This document shows, one piece after another, positions 45,577-56,139 of a stretch of 64,000 nt of DNA. Source of the stretch: Trematomus loennbergii (Eukaryota; Chordata; Actinopteri; Perciformes; Nototheniidae); contig JAAOOA010001146.1 in assembly GCA_012861695.1 (NCBI GenBank), forward strand, positions 98,569 through 162,568. Direction: 5' to 3'. The notes below the pieces were generated by a model. It worked only from the letters and a program-made list of their open reading frames with translations. It searched no databases and was not told the DNA's origin. The translations under genes and the position numbers were made by a program. How positions within the stretch are numbered: the first letter of the stretch is position 1; the number at the start of each line of letters is the position of its first letter.

Positions 45577-47109
45577 ACGTCCAGCAGCTGGTGGTGGTTA
45601 AAGAAGAGCTTCTCCCTGACCAGCAGGAGTTGAGCACCAGTCTGGACCAGGAGGACCCAGAGCCCCCCCCACACATTAAGCAGGAACAGGAGGAACTCAG
45701 GATCAGTCAGGAGGGAGAGCAGCTTCAGGAGCTGGAGGAGGCTGATATCACCAAGTCCACTTTCACTCCTGACCCTGTGAAGAGTGAAGATGATAAAGAG
45801 AAACCTCAGTCCTCTCAGCCTCATCAAAGACAAACTGAACACATGGAAACAGAAGCTGATGGAGAGGACTGTGGAGGACCAGAACCAGCCAGGAGCTCAG
45901 ATCCAGAGAGCAGTTTACAACCAAAGACTGAGGACAACACTGGAGACTCTTCTGAACCTGACACTGGAGACTCTTCTGAACCTGACACTGAAGACTCTTC
46001 TGAACCTGACACTGAAGACAGTGCTGATTGGAACTAGACCACAGAACCTGCATCAGGCTCAAACTCACTGAAAAATAGACATGAATCTGTCAGTGATCCA
46101 CGACGTAGTGCTGAAAAGAAACCACACAGCTGCTCAGTCTGTAAGAAAGCTTTTTCACACAGTGGAAATTTACAGGGACACATGAGAATCCACACAGGAG
46201 AGAAACCACACAGCTGCTCAGTCTGTAAGAAAGCTTTTTCACACAGTGGAAGTTTAAAGATACACATGAGAATCCACACAGGAGAGAAACCACACAGCTG
46301 CTCAGTCTGTAAGAAAGCTTTTTCAAACAGTGGATGTTTAAAGACACACATGAGAATCCACACAGGAGAGGAACCACAGCTGCTCAGTCTGTAAGAAAGC
46401 CTTTTCACGGAGTGGAAGTTTAAAGGAACACATGAGAATCCACACAGGAGAGAAACCACACTGCTCAGTCTGTAAGGAAGCTTTTTCACTGAGTGGAAAT
46501 TTAAAGAGACACATGAGAATCCACACAGGAGAGAAATCACACAGCTGCTCAGTCTGTAAGAAAGCTTTTTCACAGAGTGGACATTTAAAGACACACATGA
46601 GAAGCCACACAGGAGAAAACCGCACAGCTGCTCAGTCTGTAAGAAAGCTTTTTCACAGAGTGGATGTTTAAAGACACACATGAGAAGCCACACAGGAGAG
46701 AAACCACACAGCTGCTCAGTCTGTAAGAAAGCTTTTTCAAACAGTGGATGTTTAAAGACACACATGAGAATCCACACAGGAGAGGAACCACACAGCTGCT
46801 CAGTCTGTAAGAAAGCCTTTTCACGGATTGGAAGTTTAAAGGAACACATGAGAATCCACACAGGAGAGAAATCACACAGCTGCTCAGTCTGTAAGAAAGC
46901 TTTTTCACAGAGTGGACATTTAAAGACACACATGAGAAGCCACACAGGAGAAAAACCGCACAGCTGCTCAGTCTGTAAGAAAGCTTTTTCACAGAGTGGA
47001 AATTTAAAGAAACACATGAGAATCCACACAGGAGAGGAAAAATAGATCTGCAAAGTTTGTGACAAAAGATTTAAATGGCGTAATCGTTGAAAAAGACACA
47101 AGAGTGTTG
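45577..47109 (+). pseudogene. Zinc-finger gene B, exon 2: acidic region and about 11 C2H2 fingers
   Basis: It opens with VQQLVVVKEELLPDQQEL and the GDSSEPDT repeats. A stop (AACTAG at 46032-46037, where copy A reads AAGGAG) precedes the fingers. The array spans about 46124-47040 with units such as [19 protein letters not shown] joined by the HTGEKP linker. Indels near 46376 (two bases) and 46616 (one base) shift the frame, and finger 5 lacks one residue. Fingers 3-6 and 8-11 repeat the same order of helix types, pointing to block duplication. Two stops in the last unit are shared with copy A. Better preserved than copy A, but still broken. Confidence 0.85.
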
Positions 47110-47524
47110 GTAAGGGAATACATTGTCTATTTTGTATCCTGATGACCTGATGCCGTTACATGTAATACGTTACTCCCTCAGCCTGTTTTCACCCACCTGC
47201 AACCGATTCGCTAATAATCACAAATGTTCATTTCTTCGACCCCTTGACTCGACTATTTCTTGTTTAATAATTGTTACATCTCCTCAGGACCAAGTTCCCG
47301 TGTCCTGCCCTTCACCTGCTGATCACCCACTGCTCATTTAAGGTGGACTCACCTTTACAAGGGACCAGCTAGTCTTAGTGTCTTAATGCAAACGTTTTGT
47401 AAAGTGATGCTAGACCATCAACGTGCTGTTGGGTTGTGTGCTCTCTGCAGGACGGGGTCTGGACTCAAAGATTGTTTATGGTATCAGAGCTTCATTCTGT
47501 TTTTGTTGTCTAAACAACGCCAAC
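47110..47524. other. 3' flank of zinc-finger gene B, left part
   Basis: Matches 26598-27012. Bases 47276-47524 are also present inverted at 51401-51649. No gene is seen. Confidence 0.75.
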
Positions 47525-48121
47525 AACCCTGTCTCCTAAAAATTACGTTCCCACAGAACTAAACTGCATTCTCAATTACGTTTAGCTAGAAACGTATTTT
47601 CTCCCACATTACGTTTGTTATGAACTTATCTCAAATACGTTTATTTTCAACATATCTTCTAGAAACATATTTTCTCCCACGTTACGTTTGTTATGAATTT
47701 ATCTCAAATACGTTTATTTTCTACATATCTTCTAGAAACATATTTTCTCCCACGTTACGTTTGTTATGAACTTATCTCAAATACGTTTATTTTCTACATA
47801 TCTTTGCCATTTATTGTCTTGCTTATAATAATGATAATAGTCATTTATAAATATCATTTTAGAGCACACATTTAAAATCGACGATCGGGCTGATATCCTA
47901 TGGTTAAATTAAAATCAGTAGGCGAGGCTGTAATTTCGCCAGCTGCGAGGCAGAAAATAATAGTTTTAACATGCCAAAAAGCTGCTGTGTCGTTTATTGC
48001 ACTCAAACACCTCAAACTTCCTCTCAGGACAGCAGAAGAGCTCTGTGGCTTCAGGCTTGATCGCCGTTCAAATTACAGCGTTGGTTTCCCCAAAAGTGGG
48101 TGGGGCTGTAAAGTGACGTAG

Positions 48122-48562
48122 ATTTTACTCTCATCTATTATTCAAAACCATTCTATTTATTCTAACGTAGATTACATGCCAGTGTTTTATCTTTTATTAA
48201 GCGATTTGCTTCTGTTGTTTAACTGGGAATGTTTTTCACATTGAACCGGAAGTACGTCACTTCACTTTGTCTTCTTCGTCCCTTTTACGTTCCAGACAAT
48301 GCATGGCTCAGCGTAACAGACTGAACAGCGACCCCAGGTGTGTCTACATTGGAATTACATCTTCATTACTGAAGGAAAAATACTTTACCTAGTGTTTGTT
48401 AACTGGGTTTTTAATGCAGTTGGCTTTTCTTAATGGTTACAATATTGCTATGAGTTACAGTATATCTGAAGCAAATTATGTTTCTGAAGATGTGTAGTCA
48501 ATTCCACCCTTCAATGTAGCATAAATGTGAACTCTCATTACAGGAACAATACCGGAAACAGA
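48122..48562. other. Insertion in the left arm of the palindromic transposon
   Basis: The right arm reads straight through GTGACGTAGGAAAGATCC (revcomp near 50840). The left arm has an extra 440 bp here, bounded by GACGTAG on both sides. This suggests an insertion with a short target duplication. Its contents are unrecognised. Confidence 0.5.
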
Positions 48563-48636
48563 CGTAGGAAAGATCCTCAGCTCGCTGATTGGATGTTTTA
48601 GCCGCAATGCACGTTGGGATATGGTGTTTATGCGAT

Positions 48637-48836
48637 GTGAAATCCGAAAACATAAAAAAAAAAATAATAATACTTTATTCCGAGTGTTCTTGCTTTTCTC
48701 TTTGAAAGTCATCACATAACGCATTGTAATACACGGTTCGGCTGCATTAAATATTACACATCTGCCGTAGTTCTTTATTTATAGAGCCCTGATGAGAAGA
48801 CTTCTGGACAAACAGGAAGAACTGCCGCCGAAACTG
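48637..48836 (-). repeat. Repeat shared with the SLIP-GC-like fragment locus
   Basis: About 200 bp from GTGAAATCCGAAAACAT to GGACAAACAGGAAG matches 53843-54024. On the minus strand it ends in an AATAAAGTAT polyadenylation-like sequence and a T/A-rich run. It sits between the arms of the palindromic transposon. Confidence 0.65.
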
Positions 48837-50744
48837 AATACGTGACGTGGATCATAAATATATCAACAATTAAACAACATCTTACATTTCTTTTCACAAA
48901 ATACGTCTCCTTGCAGTATCAATACTAATTCGGCTGACTTTTATATTTGATCCAATTGGTAGATAGGTTATATTTACACCATAACGGTGCACAGCTGATA
49001 GAAAAGGACTTGTAGTTTTTAAAGATATTACTGATTTTCTTTGAATATAAGAATGTAAATACTGAGTTGAGAGAATAGTCAGGGGATTTGGGTGATGGGA
49101 GACACATCTATGGAATCACAATTTCAATAGCTTACCATTAAATGACGGATATACCTTTCTGTCTGTGATGTTTTACAAATCAGATATTAATGTGTAGAAG
49201 TAAAACACGAGAAATAATATAGCAATATCCTGTACAATTATGTAAAAACATGAATAAAACTACACATCTTCAGATGTTATACATACATAAGTGTCCTACA
49301 CTAATAATACAAAGTTATTATTAGTATACTGTGTGTACCTTGTGTGCACCGCCTAGTGGTTAAAGCACGTTATTTAATTATTTTTGTTGAATAATGTTAT
49401 TTTTGTTGAATAATGTTATTTGATGAATAAAATATTAAGAGTACATACTTTCATAGGGGGAAAGTAGAAGGTCAATGATAGAAATATAGAATATAAAAAA
49501 TCAAGAAGATACTGTAAGTGATCTCTACAATAAAACAGTTTAGTGCCTGATGTACAAAGATATTAATATGAGGATGTGCAAAACAGACAAACTAATTAAC
49601 CTTTATTAACACATTAAAGAATACTTTAGGTTTTCTTTCAAATAAGAAAAAAGCTTTGGGGGTATCTATCTACAGATAAATATTAAGCCTGACAAAGTAC
49701 TTAACGTCTAATATATTGCTTTCCTGCAATGTTAACTGTGTTGAAGCACTTATTTTAACTGATATTATATATATATTAATTGTACTCTTATGTATGTAGA
49801 TAGTATAAGACATGTGCAGAATTTGAGTTTAATGGTGGAGGAATACACACATATTGATAGATGTCTTGTAATGCACTGTTGAGGAACCTGTGACCCAAGT
49901 TTTTCATTAATTGCATAACTTCAACATAGTTGTGTATATGATATGTCAATAAACCTTAGAAAATCTTGAAAGGGATGTGCAAAATAGCTATTATATACAG
50001 TTTTTAATTAACTATTAGTAGAGAATAACGAGTAATGAATATACTTTATAGAGATCTGCAGATAAATGTTTAGTCTTCTCAAGCAGCAACTATCAAATAT
50101 CTCCTGATTGTTGGCACTTGACAATCACCTTTCCCTGAATTTTACTCAGGTGTAACTAAAGTCTGCTTTAAGGGTTGTTAATATTTCACATCATTAATCA
50201 GAATCTGCAAAGTAACTAAAATAAATGTAGTGGAGTAAAAATACCAGGTTAACCTCTGAATTGTAGTGGAGTAGAATTACAAAGTAACAATGAGCTGGCA
50301 TGTGGGTATATATTAATGCTTCCCATTATGGACACAAGCGATTTTCACCCATTTATTAATTACATGTTTTACATTTGTACACACCAATTTGTTTCCTATA
50401 GTCTAAACCTCCAGGGCTGTACACAGTTTAATACTGTCAACTTCTAATTTTGGGAAAAACGAAAACGTCTTTTAAAACTACAATTCCCAGTAGAGACGTG
50501 CCATAGAACACAATAGCCAGCATGTGTAGTTCTGGGGGGGCGTTCGAGTCCAGTTTTGGAAAGTCTGCTGTGGTTTCGTTCCATTTCAAAGAGCTGTTTG
50601 GCGCTCGGCGTAACCTTGGCGCACTGCCACTCCAACATCCAATCCCAGAGCTTGAAGATTAATAACGGGGTTTGTCAACGGGACTGTAGTCCCAAACGAT
50701 AGCTGGGGATTATGGGTAGTGTAGTGTCTTCGGCCATCCTAAAC
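48837..50744. other. Interior of the palindromic transposon
   Basis: AT-rich and without a long ORF or recognised domain. Confidence 0.6.
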
Positions 50745-51400
50745 TCTGATTTTTTTTTCGGATTTCATATCGCATTAACACCATATCCCGACGTGCATTG
50801 CGGCTAAAACATCCAATCAGCGAGCTGAGGATCTTTCCTACGTCACTTTACAGCCCTGCCCACTTTTGGGGAAACCAGCTATCATTTGAACGGCGATCAA
50901 GCCTGAAGCCACAGAGCTCTTCTGTTGTATACTGTCCTTTCTTCTTAGAGGAAGTACAGAAACACGTAACTCTGGATTTGTTTTAATGTTTGAGGTGCAA
51001 TAAACGACACAGCAGCTTTTTGGCATGTTAAAACTATTATTTTCTGCCTCGCAGCTGGCGAAATTACAGCCTCGCCTACTGATTTTAATTTAACCATAGG
51101 ATATCGAGCCCGATCGTCGATTTCAAATGTGTGCTCTAAAATGATATTTATAAATGACTATTATCATTATTATAAGCAAGACAATAAATGGCAAAGATAT
51201 GTAGAAAATAAACGTATTTGAGATAAGTTAATAACAAACGTAACGTGGGAGAAAATATGTTTCTAGAAGATATGTTGAAAATAAACGTATTTGAGATAAG
51301 TTCATAACAAACGTAATGTGGGAGAAAATACGTTTCTAGCTAAACGTAATTGAGAATGCAGTTTAGTTCTGTGGGAACGTAATTTTTAGGAGACAGGGTT

Positions 51401-51649
51401 GGTTGGCGTTGTTTAGACAATAAAAACAGAATGAAGCTCTCATACCATAAACAATCTTTGAGTCCAGACCCCGTCCTGCAGAGAGCACACAACCCAACAG
51501 CACGTTGATGGTCTAGCATCACTTTACAAAACGTTTGCATTAAGACACTAAGACTAGCTGGTCCCTTGTAAAGGTGAGTCCACCTTAAATGAGCAGTGGG
51601 TGATCAGCAGGTGAAGGGCAGGACACGGGAACTTGGTCCTGAGGAGATG
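51401..51649 (-). repeat. Inverted copy of the left flank of the palindromic transposon
   Basis: An almost identical reverse complement of 47276-47524, host flank rather than transposon. It is followed by a second right terminus (51650-51743). Confidence 0.9.
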
Positions 51650-51743
51650 TGGGAGAAAATGTGGGAGAAAATACGTTTCTAGCTAAACGTAATTGAGAAT
51701 GCAGTTTAGTTCTGTGGGAACGTAATTTTTAGGAGACAGGGTT

Positions 51744-52513
51744 GCGCCAACAGAGCGATACGTCTTCTTTCCAGCAGATGGCATACATGTTACATCATAT
51801 AAAGTGATGCTAGACCATCAACGTGCTGTTGGGTTGTGTGCTCTCTGCAGGACGGGGTCTGGACTCAAAGATTGTTTATGGTATGAGAGCTTCATTCTGT
51901 TTTGGTTGTCTAAACAACGCCAACAGAGCGATACGTCTTCTTTCCAGCAGATGGCATACATGTTACATCATCCAGTTCAACTGTCATCCACATATTAGTG
52001 ATTCAAAACAGCAATGTGTGAGATATGGCTAGTAATTGACTATTTCAACAGAATGTGAAGAGGTTACAGTCTTGAGGCCATGTCCAATATGTTTATGTTT
52101 TGTTTGATTAAATCTACTGAAATGAGCATTCAATGACTAAATTATTCTTAATTACTGTCATTACATCATGGGTTTGCATTGCAATATTAGAACGCATAAA
52201 ACCCAACTTTATTTCTTCCAAGCTGCGGGTGTTCATTGTTTAGAAGTCCGCTGTGTTTCATCCAAGCGTCCACTTCGTGCTCCGATAATGCTGAAAGTAT
52301 CTGTTGTATGCTTTACCTGCTCCAGTAACAAAAGTGTAATTCACTGGACAGAGACAAGAGATAGTGGATGGATCCAGAGGAGAACCAGAAGATAGTCCGT
52401 ATAGAGCCTTCAGGTTCTGAAAATGATCAGGGATAGAGCTAGAAAAAAACTCCAAAAACCTGAATAGAGCTAGAAGATAGCCAGAACAAAGCCAAGAAAG
52501 ACCCAGTAGGAAG
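51744..52513. other. 3' flank of zinc-finger gene B, right part, with local duplication
   Basis: Bases 51744-51799 match 27010-27063. At 51800 the sequence jumps back and repeats from the equivalent of 26893 onward, so the GCCAACAGAGCGATACGTC stretch occurs twice. No gene is seen. Confidence 0.75.
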
Positions 52514-52976
52514 ACAGGAAGGAGCCACAAGAGTTTGTATTCTTTATTTTTTAATATTCAAGCTCTTCTCTTAAGATATTATAACTTCCTATCTCAACAT
52601 GTATCCTTTTATGCATTAAAAAAACCTTACATTTTTGCTGCCAATTATTGAGATTGTTTCACAGCTTTATCTTAAATATTTAGACTTTTTTTCTATACAT
52701 ATAGATTACATAGGATGAACAGCACGATCCACTCTGCTGGATTCTGCCCAAATCGGCTCAAAATGCATGCAAACATCTGGCTTTATCCATACTCCTGCAG
52801 TTGTATTGTTCTGGATTCATAGTGAAGTGTATTAGATGTTCTGCACTCTTATTGTTATGTATTTCATATAAAGTGAAATACCCATAAAGTCAGAAAAGAA
52901 AAGAGTCTCACTTAAGGAAAAAGGTTCTTCATTTGCACATAAACATGGTCAAATATTTAAAGTTGTGACCAGATGA
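52514..52976. repeat. Inter-unit repeat P, partial copy 3
   Basis: Matches 27605-28062 and stops after GTTGTGACCAGATG, where unrelated sequence begins. This marks the right limit of unit B. Confidence 0.8.
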
Positions 52977-53842
52977 AATTATATTATATACAGTATATAT
53001 ATATAATATTGACATTAAATGTGCTTTATTTTGTAAGGTGTTTCTTTGGTTTTGAATGGTAAGCTTTAAAAAACACATAATTGTGTGCCCTACTAGTAAT
53101 ATGCATGTGTTGTATTATTCTACTACGTCTATTTATTAATGTTCAGCAATAACCACGTTTTCCGAGTACATCCATGGGACTGACGTTCTTAGGTGGGGTG
53201 ATTCCGCTTTTGAACAGGAATTTTGTTAGCCAGTGTTCTTGTTTTCAACCCGGTATCACGGCAAGACGTGAACATGTGACGATCTACCATGCTGGGAGAC
53301 GTGAATATGTCACGGTTTCGTCCCTTCAAACGTGACAGTTACACGGTATTGTTAACATGGCCCAACCAGTGGAGAAATACCCGGAAGTGCCTAGCAAATG
53401 GTCTACCGCGCCTATTGGTCGGTTTTTATTGTCAAAATTAGATGTTTTTAATTTATTTTGTAATCGTCACACTCAATTTCGCCAATGTTCTTGTTGCCCT
53501 AGCTGGTCGACACCTCTTTTAGCAGAAACAAAGGCTACATTAATGTATTAAATCGATGTTAATCCATGTGTGTGGAGGTGAGGATGTGGAATTAACGGAC
53601 GTGACGTTGTGCGACTGCGTTGCCAGGCAACGCAATTTACAAACTCTTCAACTACAACCCGAATTATATTTTAAAACATTTTAAAATGCCTCACGAAGGC
53701 CTCACGAAATACTTTAATGTAAATTAAAATGTAAATGTGAAGGAATGTGTGTAATGTGGTGAATGACATTATTCACCCACGGATCTATGGATTGGGGGTA
53801 TTGTTCCGCACGGACATTTTAGTTAACCGGACTCCTGTTCAT
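52977..53842. other. Unassigned sequence
   Basis: A TA-rich stretch at the left, then non-repetitive sequence with no convincing ORF. A perfect inverted motif GTTGCCAGGCAAC lies at 53619-53631. Confidence 0.5.
53619..53631. promoter_or_regulatory. Possible RFX/X-box site
   Basis: GTTGCC-A-GGCAAC is a perfect inverted repeat that fits the RFX consensus of two half-sites with a short spacer. There is no adjacent gene to support function. Confidence 0.25.
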
Positions 53843-54024
53843 GTGAAATCCGAAAACATTTAAAAAAAATAAAATACTTTATTCCGAGTTTGCTTGCTTT
53901 TCTCTTTGGAGGTCATCACATAACGGCATTGTAATACACGGTTCGGCTGCATTAAATATGACATATCTGCCGTAGTTCTGTATTTATAGAGCCCTGATGA
54001 GAAGACTTCTGGACAAACAGGAAG
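53843..54024 (-). repeat. Repeat shared with the palindromic transposon
   Basis: Matches 48637-48836; see that entry. On the minus strand it directly follows the GTPase exon fragment. Confidence 0.65.
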
Positions 54025-54220
54025 CACTGTCTCTGGTCTTGTTACGGTCCCGGTTTCCAGGAAGATCCACAAGTGTGACGTGCTGGAGAAGACCCTTCTT
54101 CGGCCCCCTGACAGTCACACACTTCACCAGTGGCCAATAGCACTTCTTCACGTCTTTAGCATCTTCCTCTTTTGACTCACTTCCAGTGTATTTGACCAAT
54201 TCTGCAGATAAGTCTTCAGC
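54025..54220 (-). pseudogene. Exon fragment of a SLIP-GC-like nuclear GTPase
   Basis: On the minus strand an acceptor (TTTATTTTAG) precedes AEDLSAELVKYTG. Then VKCVTVRGPKKGLLQHVTLV and VDLPGNRDRNKTRD follow, the G3 (DxxG-type) region of dynamin-like nuclear GTPases of the SLIP-GC/NUGGC family, which is expanded in fish. Family resemblance ends at 54025 where the shared repeat starts. The P-loop exon and helical domains are not in the window, so it is a stranded fragment. Confidence 0.5.
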
Positions 54221-54280
54221 CTAAAATAAATAATAAAACAAGAGGCAATGCAAGGCCATTTCTTTTACCAACACACTCTC

Positions 54281-54662
54281 ACACACATCAACAAATAACA
54301 TTGAGAGAGTCGGGGGGGAAGTGAACACAAGTGCATTTATTTACACCAAAGAATGGAGAGGAAGAAGCGTCTATGGAAGAGGGTTAGGAACATGTGGGAA
54401 CATGTGAAACTTAAAGTCAGATAAAAATCACTTTGGTCAGACCTCAACTTTTCTTTACTAGTGAAAGTCAGAATTCTGATAAAAAAATTAAACCTTTTTT
54501 TCAGATTTTCTATTTTTTTTTTCAAGAAAATCTCAGAAATCAGATTTTTCTTAAAATATATTTTATTTATTTTCATGACAACCTTCAGAACTTTCTTCAT
54601 AGATCTGAGATTTAAGTAAGAACTCTGATTTATTACTCAAAAGAAAAAATCAGTTTTGGTCA
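54281..54662. repeat. 380-bp direct repeat, left copy
   Basis: From AACAAATAACATTGAGAGAG to CAGTTTTGGTCA it matches 61699-62069 with a few indels. The two copies bracket the gypsy element and its flanks, 7.4 kb apart. No LTR-like ends are seen, so a segmental duplication is likely. Confidence 0.8.
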
Positions 54663-55708
54663 GATCCAAAAAGTGAATCCACATGTGGTCCTAATCCTCT
54701 TCTGTGTTTCAGAGTTCTGAGATTTGCATTACAATCAATTAAAACATGTATATATTCCTAGATCTCAGAGTAAAGTCAGAATTCAGAAAAGTTTCCCCTG
54801 AATAAAAGATCAAAATCATTTCAATTTAAAATAAAATGTCCCCATGTGGCCCTCATCCTCTTTCTGACCCTCTTTTTCCCACGCTCTCTAAAGTTGAACT
54901 GAATCAAAGAAGGATTTTCTACACGCCGTAGCGCCGCAGTCAACAACTATGTCTGATTATCTCAAAGTGTGTAGGGTCCTTTCATCCAAGGTTTTAGAGA
55001 GAAGTGCATTAAAGATAGTTCAGTGTGTAATGACTTTTAAACATATATCATTTGAAGGGTTTTCTTCTTAGATAGTGAAGTGAAACCTGCAAGACAAAAG
55101 TCAAGATGGCATGAATTGTGATGCGTTTGATTTCTTTTCTAAGAGCCTCAAACGCCTCTTCCCAAAAGGCTTTGTTAAAAAAAGGGAACATGTACAGTAT
55201 AATAGCGCTTATCATGTTTGAGTGATTAGTCTCAATGTTGGGACATAGCCACCAAAAGATAGGCTCTCAATGTTTCGAAATAATAATGATCCCTCCACCA
55301 AATGCAGATTCAAACTAAAGTAACAGGTTGGTTTTGAAAATGTAAGAAGTAGAAAGTACAGGATTTAGTGTTAAACATGTAAGGAGTTTCTCCTGTCAAT
55401 CTGCTCTAAGACAATGAACGAATTACCCCCCGTTGCTAAGCAGAATCTTTTGATAACTAATGCTTAGTGGTCATGGAAGAAGCTTAAGACCAGATTTTAG
55501 ACCCTAGCAAAGAGCAGGTATTATCACAATGATCTATTTGACAGTGGAAGACTTACAACATTTGAATTACCATTTACAAAATACAGACTTTTAAAAATAT
55601 TTACAGGTCAGACATTATGTGTATAAAAAATCCAATTCATTGGAAATCTCAAGAGACTCTCACCTACTAAAGAGGTTTTTCCTGGATCACAAAGAACTAA
55701 AACACTTT
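54663..55708. other. Unassigned sequence left of the gypsy element
   Basis: AT-rich with no recognised gene, repeat or RNA. Confidence 0.5.
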
Positions 55709-56139
55709 TGTTACGAACTCAGACACTTAGGATGTAGGACCCAATTGCACGACCCGGGAGACAGAGGTAAAGTACTTGTAAGATACTTTATTTTCCAAAT
55801 ACAGCAATGAACAAAAAAAGGTAACTATCAAATCTCTAACCGAGATGACAAAAATAGAGGAACAAAATGAAAGCGCTCACGTAGTGAGGAATCAAACTTT
55901 ACAAGAGCACAAAGAGCATAGACCTGACCATAGCAAGAGACAATACGAACTGACAAAGAACACTTGGGAGACAGGGGAATATAAGCACAGGGTAACTAGA
56001 CACAGGTGGGACCAATCAGGGGCGGGGCTGACATTGATGAGCACAGGAGACACAGGTGAAATTAATCAGGAAGCCTGGAATGAGAGAAAGCAAACGTAAA
56101 TAACATGCATCTCTCTAGCATTTCTGTCGGTGCACAACA
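55709..56139 (-). repeat. 3' LTR of the gypsy element (431 bp)
   Basis: On the plus strand TGTTACGAACTCAGACAC to GTCGGTGCACAACA. AATAAA on the minus strand is at 55787-55792. Confidence 0.95.

Larger units (their letters stand above)
47525..51743. mobile_element. Palindromic (foldback-like) DNA transposon with duplicated inverted flank
   Basis: It starts AACCCTGTCTCCTAAAAATT, and the reverse complement of this end occurs at 51400 and again at 51743. Long inverted arms (about 47525-48660 against 50745-51400) hold tandem units of about 73 bp built from ACGTTTGTTATGAACTTATC and neighbours. The outer flanks ACGCCAAC (47517-47524) and GCGCCAAC (51744-51751) agree at seven of eight bases, like a target duplication. 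Copy A lacks the element (around 27010-27020). No transposase ORF is seen. The superfamily is undetermined; long TIRs with 8-9-bp duplications would suit a MULE-like element. Confidence 0.7.

Noticed and set aside
46034..47101. 355-codon minus-strand ORF
   Set aside because: It is the antisense shadow of the repeated C2H2 array; the open frame follows from the finger repeat, not from a gene.
47525..47830. Regularly spaced 73-bp repeats considered as a CRISPR-like array
   Set aside because: Units are contiguous with no unique spacers, lie in the arm of a transposon, and the genome is eukaryotic.
55845..56099. 84-codon plus-strand ORF repeated at 60680-60934
   Set aside because: It lies wholly within the two gypsy LTRs, opposite to the element's coding strand, so its duplication is explained by the LTRs.
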